This document shows positions 1-5,042 of a stretch of DNA of 6,811 nt, piece after piece. The DNA is from Gammaproteobacteria bacterium (GTDB lineage: Bacteria; Pseudomonadota; Gammaproteobacteria; Steroidobacterales; Steroidobacteraceae). Position 1 is the stretch's first letter; each line of letters opens with the position of its first letter. The DNA is taken from contig RGYP01000100.1 in assembly GCA_010031985.1 (NCBI GenBank), forward strand, positions 1-6,811, written 5' to 3'. The position numbers were made by a program, and so were the translations under genes. The notes below the pieces were generated by a model. It was not told the origin of the DNA. It worked only from the letters and a program-made list of their open reading frames with translations, and did not search any database.

Positions 1-602
1 GGCGCAGTCTGCCAAGTGATCCGGGTGCAAGTTTCGACAAGGCGGTGCACATCGATGCAGCAACGCTCGAGCCCATGGTCACGTACGGCACCAACCCCGG
101 CATGGTGGTCGCGGTGAACGGGCACGTACCCGATCGCAAGGGCGACCCGGTGTTCGACGCGGCGATGAAATACATGGGGCTCAACCCCGGAGAACCCATC
201 GGCAACGCACCCGTGAACGTCGTGTTCGTGGGCAGCTGCACCAACGGACGGCTGTCCGATTTGCGTGCCGCAGCGCGTGTGCTGCGCGGTCGCAAGGTGG
301 CGAGCGGCGTGCACATGCTGGTCGTTCCGGGCTCGCAGGAGGTCAAGCGTCTGGCCGAAGCCGAAGGCCTGCACGACGTGTTTCGCGCCGCAGGCGCCGA
401 GTGGCGCGAGTCGGGCTGCTCGATGTGCCTCGGCATGAACGGCGATACGGTGGGCAAAGGACAATACTCCGTGAGCACCAGCAATCGAAACTTCGAGGGT
501 CGCCAGGGCGTTGGCGCGCGCACCTTGTTGGCGAGTCCGGAGACCGCCGCCGCCTCGGCCATTCGTGGCCGTGTCACCGATCCGCGGGAGCTGCTGTCAT
601 GA
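1..602 (+). CDS. leuC: 3-isopropylmalate dehydratase large subunit LeuC (3' part)
   Basis: The gene enters the window already open (codons in phase from base 3), so about 199 C-terminal codons are present. The family is usually about 465 residues, so roughly the first 265 are missing. LeuC with LeuD isomerises 2-isopropylmalate to 3-isopropylmalate in leucine synthesis, using a [4Fe-4S] cluster as in aconitase. All three cluster-ligand cysteines of the family are visible: the GSCTN motif (Cys codon at 237) and the GCSMCLGMN motif (Cys codons at 417 and 426). They are followed by the STSNRNFEGRQG signature of the aconitase superfamily. A GTG at 45 could be misread as a start, but the reading frame upstream still encodes family sequence (SDPGASFDKAV), so it is internal. 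The stop codon overlaps the leuD start by 4 bp, which indicates translational coupling of the two subunits. Confidence 0.96.
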   Translation, partial: RSLPSDPGASFDKAVHIDAATLEPMVTYGTNPGMVVAVNGHVPDRKGDPVFDAAMKYMGLNPGEPIGNAPVNVVFVGSCTNGRLSDLRAAARVLRGRKVASGVHMLVVPGSQEVKRLAEAEGLHDVFRAAGAEWRESGCSMCLGMNGDTVGKGQYSVSTSNRNFEGRQGVGARTLLASPETAAASAIRGRVTDPRELLS

Positions 603-1192
603 AAACTGCCGTCATCGATCCCATCGTCACCATTCGCTCTCGCACGGTGGTGATGCCTTCGACCAACATCGACACCGACCAGCTGGTACCCGCCCGATTT
701 TTGACCACCACGACCAAAGAGGGCCTCGGCAAGGCCTTGTTCGCCGATTGGCGTTACGACGCCGACGGCAAGCCGCGGCCGGATTTCATCCTCAATCGAC
801 CGGAAGCCGCGGGCTGTCGCGTGCTGGTCGCCGGTCGCAACATCGGCTGCGGGTCTTCGCGCGAACATGCGCCCTGGGCGCTGGTCGATTACGGCTTTCA
901 GGCCGTCATCAGCACCGAGATCGCCGACATTTTCCGCAACAATTCTTTGAAGAACGGATTGTTGCCGGTGGTCGTCGACGAAGCTACTCACGTCTGGCTG
1001 CTGGCGAACCCGGGTGCCGAGGTCGAGATCGACCTCGCGAGCGCCTCGCTGAGCGTACCCGGGCGTGCAGCCGTCACTTTTCCCATCGATCCGTTTGCCC
1101 GCTATTGTCTGATGAACGGGGTCGATGAGCTCGGCTTCCTGCTCTCGAAAGACGATGCGATCAAAGCCTACGAGGCGAAGCGCGTCGCATGA
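599..1192 (+). CDS. leuD: 3-isopropylmalate dehydratase small subunit LeuD
   Basis: The gene encodes 197 residues, close to the usual ~200 for the gammaproteobacterial type. LeuD is the swivel domain that completes the isopropylmalate isomerase active site with LeuC. Motifs seen are NIDTDQLVPARFL at residues 23-35, GCGSSREHAPWAL at 83-95 (the serine and arginine of this loop contact substrate in the aconitase family) and IADIFRNNSLKNGLLPV at 108-124. The ATG at 599 is chosen because it lies in an ATGA overlap with the leuC stop and because the family sequence starts there. The same frame is open upstream from 401, but that stretch is antisense-like filler inside leuC. The 3' end overlaps leuB by another ATGA. 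Regulation would come from upstream of the window. Confidence 0.97.
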   Translation: MKTAVIDPIVTIRSRTVVMPSTNIDTDQLVPARFLTTTTKEGLGKALFADWRYDADGKPRPDFILNRPEAAGCRVLVAGRNIGCGSSREHAPWALVDYGFQAVISTEIADIFRNNSLKNGLLPVVVDEATHVWLLANPGAEVEIDLASASLSVPGRAAVTFPIDPFARYCLMNGVDELGFLLSKDDAIKAYEAKRVA

Positions 1193-2247
1193 AGGGGCGC
1201 ATTGCGGTATTGGGCGGCGATGGCATCGGTCCCGAGGTGGTCGCCGAGGGGGTGCGAGTGCTCGAGGCCGTGGCGTCGCGTCACGGCCATGTCTTTGAAC
1301 TCGAGGCCTTGCCGTTCGGTGGTGTGGCGATCGATGCGTTCGGCGACGGTTTGCCGGAGCACACGCTCGAGGGCTGCGTCGCGGCCGACGGCGTGCTGCT
1401 CGGCGCGATCGGCGGACCCAAGTGGGGCCCCGATGCGCCCGTACGTCCGGAACCTGCGCTCCTCAGATTGCGGGCCGAGCTAGGCGTGTATGCCAACTTG
1501 CGTCCGATCGCAGTGCAACAGGCGTTGCGCGACGCCTCGCCCATCAAGCCCGAGTACCTCGATGGGGTCGACCTGCTTTTCGTGCGTGAACTGACCGGCG
1601 GCATTTACTTTGGTCGCAAGTGGCGCGAGGGTGCGCGCGCCTTCGACGAGTGCGCGTACTCCGTGAGCGAGATCGAGCGGATCACCCGCGTCGCAGGCAG
1701 GTTGGCGGCCTCGCGTCGCGGCAAGATCACGCAGGTCGACAAGTCGAACGTCCTTGAAACCTCCCGACTCTGGCGCACGGTCAGCGAGCGCGTGATTCGC
1801 ACCGAGTTTCCGGGCGTCAAAATCGAGCATATGTTCGTCGATGCGGCGGCGATGCACCTGATTCGTCGCCCGCGCGACTTCGACGTCATCCTCACCGAAA
1901 ATTTGTTCGGCGACATCCTCACGGACGAGGGTGCGATGCTCGCGGGATCTCTCGGCGTACTGCCGTCTGCGGCGCTCGGCGAAGGTCGACGCGGTCTCTA
2001 CGAACCGATCCACGGCTCCGCTCCGGACATCGCCGGGCTCGGGATCGCCAACCCCTGCGGCACCATCTTGAGCGCTGCGTTGTTGCTGCGTCATTCGTTG
2101 GGACTCGAGAGCGAAGCGCGCGCCATCGAGGCAGCCGTCGCCAAGGCGTTATCGCGTGGCGCCCGCACGGCCGACATCGCGGCGAACGGCGCCAAGAGCC
2201 TCTCGACTCGTGAGATGGGCGACGCCGTCCTCGCGGCGCTCGACTAG
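1189..2247 (+). CDS. leuB: 3-isopropylmalate dehydrogenase LeuB
   Basis: The gene encodes 352 residues (family about 350-365). LeuB is the NAD-dependent oxidative decarboxylase that turns 3-isopropylmalate into 2-oxoisocaproate, the direct precursor of leucine. Visible parts are the N-terminal GDGIGPEV motif (10-17); substrate arginines at Arg95 and Arg105 (in LRLRAELGVYANLRP) and Arg133 (VRELTGGIYFG); Tyr140 next to it; the catalytic lysine Lys185 (VDKSNVLE); metal-binding aspartates Asp218 (VDAAAMHLI), Asp242 and Asp246 (NLFGDILTDEGAMLAGSLG); and the NAD adenine-binding loop EPIHGSAPDIAG (272-283). The VDAAAMHLI and NLFG wording departs slightly from the commoner AMQL and NMFG, but no key residue is lost. 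The start overlaps the leuD stop (ATGA), so leuC-leuD-leuB reads as one operon ending here. metB runs convergently, 25 bp away. Confidence 0.97.
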   Translation: MKGRIAVLGGDGIGPEVVAEGVRVLEAVASRHGHVFELEALPFGGVAIDAFGDGLPEHTLEGCVAADGVLLGAIGGPKWGPDAPVRPEPALLRLRAELGVYANLRPIAVQQALRDASPIKPEYLDGVDLLFVRELTGGIYFGRKWREGARAFDECAYSVSEIERITRVAGRLAASRRGKITQVDKSNVLETSRLWRTVSERVIRTEFPGVKIEHMFVDAAAMHLIRRPRDFDVILTENLFGDILTDEGAMLAGSLGVLPSAALGEGRRGLYEPIHGSAPDIAGLGIANPCGTILSAALLLRHSLGLESEARAIEAAVAKALSRGARTADIAANGAKSLSTREMGDAVLAALD

Positions 2248-2272
2248 CGACGACAGCGCGACCGGCGCGACC

Positions 2273-3430
2273 TCAGGCGAGCGCGGCGAGTCCGTCCGCC
2301 AAATCATCGCGCAGATCGCGTTCGGCCTCGATGCCGATCGAGAGTCGCAGCAGACCATCGACGAGCCCCGCAGCCGCCCTTGCGGCTGGCTCCATCGCCG
2401 CGTGAGTCATGGTCGCCGGGTGCGCGATCAGGCTCTCGACGCCACCCAAGGACTCGGCGAGCGAAAACAATTTGAGCGCGCTGACGAATTTTTTGACGGC
2501 CGCCGTGCCACCCTCGAGTTCGATGCTGATCATTGCCCCGAACCCACGCTGTTGACGGCGTGCCAGATCGTGACCGCCGTGACTTGCAAGGCCCGGGTAA
2601 TAAACACGGCGGATGCGGCGCTGACCGGCGAGCCAATGGGCCAGGGCGTTCGCATTTGCCTCGTGCAGGCCGATGCGGGCATGCAGGGTCCGCAGCCCAC
2701 GCAGAGCGAGAAAACTATCGAAGGCCGAGCCGGTCATGCCGAGAGCGTTGGCCCACCACGCGAGTTGCTGCGCATCGTCTGCCGTGGCGGCCACGACGGC
2801 GCCGCCGACCACGTCGCTGTGTCCGTTGATGTACTTGGTGGTCGAGTGCACGACGATGTCGGCGCCCAACGCAAGCGGATTTTGCAGCGCAGGCGATAGA
2901 AAGGTGTTGTCGACGACCGACTTGGCGCCGATTTTTCGCGCCCGTTCGGCGATCGTTGCAATATCGGTGATGCGTAACAGCGGATTACTCGGTGTCTCGA
3001 TCCAACACAGCGCGGCGGGGCTCGCGAATGCAGCCGCCACGGCCGACGCGTTGGCGAAATCGACGAACTCGACGCGGTGATCGCCTCTTTTGTGCCAGGC
3101 CGAGAGCAAACGGAAAGTACCGCCATAACAATCGTGCGGTGCGATGATCCTCGAGTGGTGCGGCAGGATCTGACCCACGAGCGCAATGGCAGCCATCCCC
3201 GAGCCGGTGACGACCGTGCCCTTGCCGCCCTCTAGATCGTTGATCGCATTGGCGAGGAGATCGCGAGTGGGGTTTCCGGAGCGCGAGTAGTCGTACCGCC
3301 CTTTGACACCGAATTCGGGAAACGCGTAGGTGGAACTTAGATGGAGCGGCGGCACGACCGCACCCGTAGACGGGTCCGACTCGAGACCTGCACGCACCGC
3401 CTGGGTTCGTGGATCGAATTCACGGCTCAT
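2273..3430 (-). CDS. metB: Cystathionine gamma-synthase (MetB-type PLP enzyme)
   Basis: The gene encodes 385 residues, matching the ~386 of E. coli MetB. It is a Cys/Met-metabolism PLP enzyme that condenses an O-acylhomoserine with cysteine to give cystathionine. Visible motifs are YDYSRSGNPTR (46-56, the phosphate-binding Tyr/Arg contributed across the dimer), the VVDNTF segment with Asp174 that contacts the PLP ring nitrogen, the PLP lysine Lys199 in HSTTKYINGHSDVVGG, and SLGGVESLIAHPATMTHA (327-344) near the C-terminus. The last region (MTHAAMEPAARAAAG, then LLRLSIGIE) resembles MetB more than cystathionine gamma-lyase, but these subfamilies are hard to separate by eye, and lyase or sulfhydrylase side activity is possible. 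The ATG at 3430 is chosen over the longer open frame because it overlaps the metX stop (ATGA) and follows a GAGGTGA Shine-Dalgarno match 4 bases upstream. It is co-transcribed with metX. Confidence 0.93.
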   Translation of the reverse strand: MSREFDPRTQAVRAGLESDPSTGAVVPPLHLSSTYAFPEFGVKGRYDYSRSGNPTRDLLANAINDLEGGKGTVVTGSGMAAIALVGQILPHHSRIIAPHDCYGGTFRLLSAWHKRGDHRVEFVDFANASAVAAAFASPAALCWIETPSNPLLRITDIATIAERARKIGAKSVVDNTFLSPALQNPLALGADIVVHSTTKYINGHSDVVGGAVVAATADDAQQLAWWANALGMTGSAFDSFLALRGLRTLHARIGLHEANANALAHWLAGQRRIRRVYYPGLASHGGHDLARRQQRGFGAMISIELEGGTAAVKKFVSALKLFSLAESLGGVESLIAHPATMTHAAMEPAARAAAGLVDGLLRLSIGIEAERDLRDDLADGLAALA

Positions 3431-4464
3431 CGCTTCACCTCGGAGTCCGTCGTCAGCCCCAAGGCCGGCGCAAACAGGGTCTTGAGTTTGTCGCATTCTT
3501 TGAGGAATGCATCGTGACCGTAGATCGATGACATCTCGATGAGCTCCGCTTGGGGAAGACGCGCGCACAAGGCGCGCATGTCGGCAATCGGTACGAGTTG
3601 ATCCTCGCGGACGGCAATCGCCGTCACGGGCACTTTGACCTGCGTGGCGTCGATGCGGTGCAGGTCGATCGACTCCGACAGGATCAGAAACCCGTCTGGC
3701 TGATAGCGTCTCGCGTAATCTTCGCCACGCGCCATCAAATATTCTTCGACCGGAAACACGAAGCGGCCATCGATTTCGCGCGGCTCTCCCGAGAAGCGCG
3801 CCGCAAATTCGCTTGCGCTGCGATACGTGGTCATCGCGAGCCCGCGGGCGAGTTCAAGCCCAGCCTTCGGTCGGCTGCTATCGAGCCCCAGACGCACGAT
3901 GCGACGCTGCAAACTGCGCCACGCCGTCGCCATCGGATGCGCGCGATCCGCCGCGCTGACCACGACCAGGCGGGAGACACGCGCGGGGTGGCGTTCCGCA
4001 AAGGCCATCGCCACCATCCCGCCGTAGGACGCACCGACGATGGCGTCCAACTTCTCGATGCCGAGGTGGTCGAGCAGCCGACGCAACAACTCTGCCTGAT
4101 CATAGGTCGACACCGCGGGGAACCAGGCGCCGTTGACCGGACCCGTAGTCTCGCCGCTGCCGCCCAGATAGTCGAAGGCCAGGATCCGCAGTTTCTCGGA
4201 GGGCAGCGCGAGATCGGGGCCCACCACCTCCGACCACCAACCGACGCGCGAGGGGGCGACCGAAAAAACGGTACGGTGACCCGAAATACCGCCGAGCACG
4301 ACGATGAGCGGCGCCGTTGACGGTCCGGTCAGTCGCCAGCCGAGGCTAGCGGTTTCCAGCGTGGCGCCGTGGTGCAGACGTAGCCCGCCCTGGATGTCGA
4401 CGACGCCCTCCGCGTCGACGGAAAGAGAGTGCTCGGCACGAATTGTGTCTTTAAGCGAAGTCAT
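3427..4464 (-). CDS. metX: MetX-family homoserine O-acyltransferase
   Basis: The gene encodes 345 residues, shorter than the ~370-380 of classical MetX. It is an alpha/beta-hydrolase-fold enzyme that acylates the hydroxyl of homoserine, the committed step of methionine synthesis, and so makes the substrate for the adjacent MetB. The presumed catalytic triad is visible: nucleophile Ser146 in GASYGGM, Asp288 in AVREDQLVP and His317 in IYGHDAFLKE. The segment GGISGHR (58-64) would supply the oxyanion hole, and DYLGGSGETTGP (98-109) corresponds to the GGCxGSTGP loop of classical MetX. The GGISGHR and SESIDLHR wording looks like the Xanthomonas-type MetX, which I recall being assigned as a homoserine O-succinyltransferase. 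The acyl donor (acetyl- or succinyl-CoA) cannot be settled here. The ATG follows AGGTGA at 4473-4468. Expression is probably controlled by the SAM-I riboswitch immediately upstream. Confidence 0.92.
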   Translation of the reverse strand: MTSLKDTIRAEHSLSVDAEGVVDIQGGLRLHHGATLETASLGWRLTGPSTAPLIVVLGGISGHRTVFSVAPSRVGWWSEVVGPDLALPSEKLRILAFDYLGGSGETTGPVNGAWFPAVSTYDQAELLRRLLDHLGIEKLDAIVGASYGGMVAMAFAERHPARVSRLVVVSAADRAHPMATAWRSLQRRIVRLGLDSSRPKAGLELARGLAMTTYRSASEFAARFSGEPREIDGRFVFPVEEYLMARGEDYARRYQPDGFLILSESIDLHRIDATQVKVPVTAIAVREDQLVPIADMRALCARLPQAELIEMSSIYGHDAFLKECDKLKTLFAPALGLTTDSEVKR

Positions 4465-4479
4465 GGCTCACCTTCAGCC
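4465..4479 (-). promoter_or_regulatory. metX Shine-Dalgarno hairpin (expression platform)
   Basis: Reading on the minus strand, GGCT (4479-4476) can pair with AGCC (4468-4465), closing a 7-base loop GAAGGTG that holds most of the AGGTGA ribosome binding site of metX. The hairpin touches the start codon on one side and stem P1 of the SAM-I aptamer on the other. That is the geometry expected if ligand-stabilised P1 stacks on this hairpin and hides the ribosome site. The stem is only 4 bp, so this is an inference from position rather than from stability. Confidence 0.5.
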
Positions 4480-4597
4480 GCTCATCTGACGCGACCACCG
4501 TAGTGGAGCGCGCGGAGTTGGCACCTTGCCCAGATGGGTTGGATCTGGCGGTTGCCCCGGCGTCGTCGGGCCTTTCCCTCAGCCGGTCTCGATGAAC
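4480..4597 (-). promoter_or_regulatory. SAM-I (S-box) riboswitch aptamer upstream of metX
   Basis: The minus strand carries the full S-box core in order. P1 pairs GTTCATC (4597-4591) with GATGAGC (4486-4480). P2 pairs CCGGC with GCCGG around the conserved GAGGGA, GGCCCGA and ACGA elements of the kink-turn arm. The GGCAACC strand of P3 pairs with GGTGCC and is extended by a perfect CCAGAT/ATCTGG stem. The loop GG after GAGGGAAA can pair with the CC of GCCAACTCC, giving the pseudoknot. P4 is CCAC/GTGG with a TACG loop, plus an outer CGCG/CGCG. The 3' end AGATGAG matches the family consensus. SAM-I aptamers bind S-adenosylmethionine and usually shut off methionine genes. Here the downstream genes are metX and metB, which fits. 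No intrinsic terminator follows, and only 15 bases separate the aptamer from the ATG, so control is likely at translation. Confidence 0.93.
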
Positions 4598-4603
4598 TTT
4601 CGA

Positions 4604-4633
4604 ATATTAGGCCACCGCAGTTGCCGTCGTCAA
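4604..4633 (-). promoter_or_regulatory. Probable sigma70 promoter of metX-metB
   Basis: On the minus strand, TTGACG (4633-4628, 5 of 6 consensus bases for a -35) is followed after 18 bp by TAATAT (4609-4604) as the -10. The expected start of transcription, 6-7 bases further on, falls at about 4598-4597. That is the first base of riboswitch stem P1, and this independent agreement supports both calls. Confidence 0.65.
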
Positions 4634-4642
4634 TCCCGGGGC

Positions 4643-4671
4643 TTGCCAGGCTCGTGCCGATGTATTAACGT
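4643..4671 (+). promoter_or_regulatory. Possible promoter of the yerC-like/his operon
   Basis: TTGCCA (4643-4648, 5 of 6 for a -35) is followed after 17 bp by TAACGT (4666-4671), a weak -10 candidate that lies inside the 28-bp palindrome. An alternative -10, TATTAA (4663-4668), is a better match but leaves only 14 bp of spacing. Either way the promoter would overlap the palindrome, which fits repression by a bound protein. It stands back to back with the metX promoter, the two -35 boxes being 9 bp apart. Confidence 0.35.
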
Positions 4672-4688
4672 GTTAACACATTAATACA
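4661..4688. promoter_or_regulatory. 28-bp palindrome, candidate operator of the TrpR-like regulator
   Basis: The left arm TGTATTAA (4661-4668) is an exact inverted copy of the right arm TTAATACA (4681-4688), and the centre GTGTTAACAC (4670-4679) is itself a perfect palindrome on the same axis. In all, 13 of 14 base pairs are symmetric; only 4669/4680 break it. TTAA occurs three times at exactly 8-bp steps (4665, 4673, 4681). The site is an AT-rich island in GC-rich DNA, 12 bp ahead of the gene for a TrpR-family protein. I infer an operator for that protein. There is no T-run on either strand, so it is not an intrinsic terminator. Confidence 0.7.
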
Positions 4689-4693
4689 CTGAC

Positions 4694-4713
4694 AAAACCC
4701 ATGAAAACCCATG
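4694..4713 (+). repeat. Tandem 10-bp repeat across the yerC-like start codon
   Basis: AAAACCCATG occurs twice in direct succession (4694-4703 and 4704-4713). The first copy ends with the chosen start codon; the second copy places another ATG 10 bases on, in a different frame. No Shine-Dalgarno sequence precedes the first ATG. The repeat may be a chance slippage product or may matter for initiation. Confidence 0.8.
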
Positions 4714-5033
4714 CCCAACTGTCGCCGCGTCAGGAAGCGCGGGCCGAACGCAGCCTGTATCAGGCCATCCTCACCTTGCGCAACGTCGAGGAATGCAGAT
4801 CCTTCTTTCGCGATCTGTGCACTCCGGCCGAGTTGCAGGCGATGTCCGATCGCTGGGCCGTGGTCGAATGGCTCGAGCGCGGTTTGCCCTATCGCGAAAT
4901 CCACAAAATCACGGGTGTCAGTGTGACGACGATCGCGCGCGTCGCGCGCTATGTCGGTAGCGGCAATGGCGGCTACGGCATCGCCGTGAAACGCGTCGGC
5001 AGTACCCGTCCGGCGGCGCCGGCGCAACGCTGA
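4701..5033 (+). CDS. TrpR/YerC-family DNA-binding protein, probable his operon regulator
   Basis: The gene encodes 110 residues with the layout of the TrpR/YerC-YecD family. Helices at about 17-60 contain the family stretch FFRDLCTPAELQAMSDRW (35-52). The helix-turn-helix follows at 62-84: LPYREIHKITGVSVTTIARV, then ARY. The C-terminal ~25 residues (Gly/Ala/Arg rich) look disordered. TrpR itself is a dimeric repressor that uses tryptophan as co-repressor; YerC-type proteins have no effector that I can name with certainty. Position ahead of hisG with a 9-bp gap points to local control of histidine synthesis, and I recall predictions of a TrpR-family 'HisR' regulator in Xanthomonadales. A palindrome lies 12 bp upstream. 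The start at 4701 gives the family-like N-terminus (MKTHAQLSPRQEARAERSLY) but lacks a Shine-Dalgarno sequence. The effector (histidine, charged tRNA or none) is unknown from sequence. Confidence 0.85.
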   Translation: MKTHAQLSPRQEARAERSLYQAILTLRNVEECRSFFRDLCTPAELQAMSDRWAVVEWLERGLPYREIHKITGVSVTTIARVARYVGSGNGGYGIAVKRVGSTRPAAPAQR

Positions 5034-5042
5034 GGATTCGAC

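Noticed and set aside
45..602. GTG at 45 as a start for a short LeuC-like protein
   Set aside because: The frame is open upstream to the window edge and encodes conserved LeuC sequence, so the gene is simply cut by the window.
1480..2094. A 204-codon open frame on the minus strand inside leuB
   Set aside because: It is an antisense shadow of LeuB, whose catalytic residues are all intact in the other strand.
2156..2899. A 247-codon plus-strand frame running from the end of leuB into metB
   Set aside because: It overlaps the LeuB C-terminus in another frame and the antisense of metB; no recognisable domain and no ribosome site.
3431..3568. N-terminal extension of MetB by 46 residues
   Set aside because: The extension lies in the metX 3' end, has no family similarity, and a strong GAGGTGA site precedes the ATG at 3430.
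3550..4320. A 256-codon plus-strand frame opposite metX
   Set aside because: It is antisense to the MetX catalytic core, is rich in Arg and His typical of shadow frames, and has no motif.
4477..4488. Tiny upstream frame ATG-AGC-GGC-TGA in the metX leader on the minus strand
   Set aside because: It is formed by the conserved P1 3' strand of the riboswitch and has no ribosome site, so it is most likely a by-product of the aptamer consensus.
4661..4688. The palindrome as an intrinsic terminator or an attachment site
   Set aside because: There is no GC-rich stem, no T-run, and no integrase or recombinase gene near; its place at a promoter fits an operator better.
4600..4700. Histidine leader peptide and attenuator ahead of hisG
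   Set aside because: No run of His codons (CAC/CAT) behind a start codon is found in the upstream region on the plus strand.
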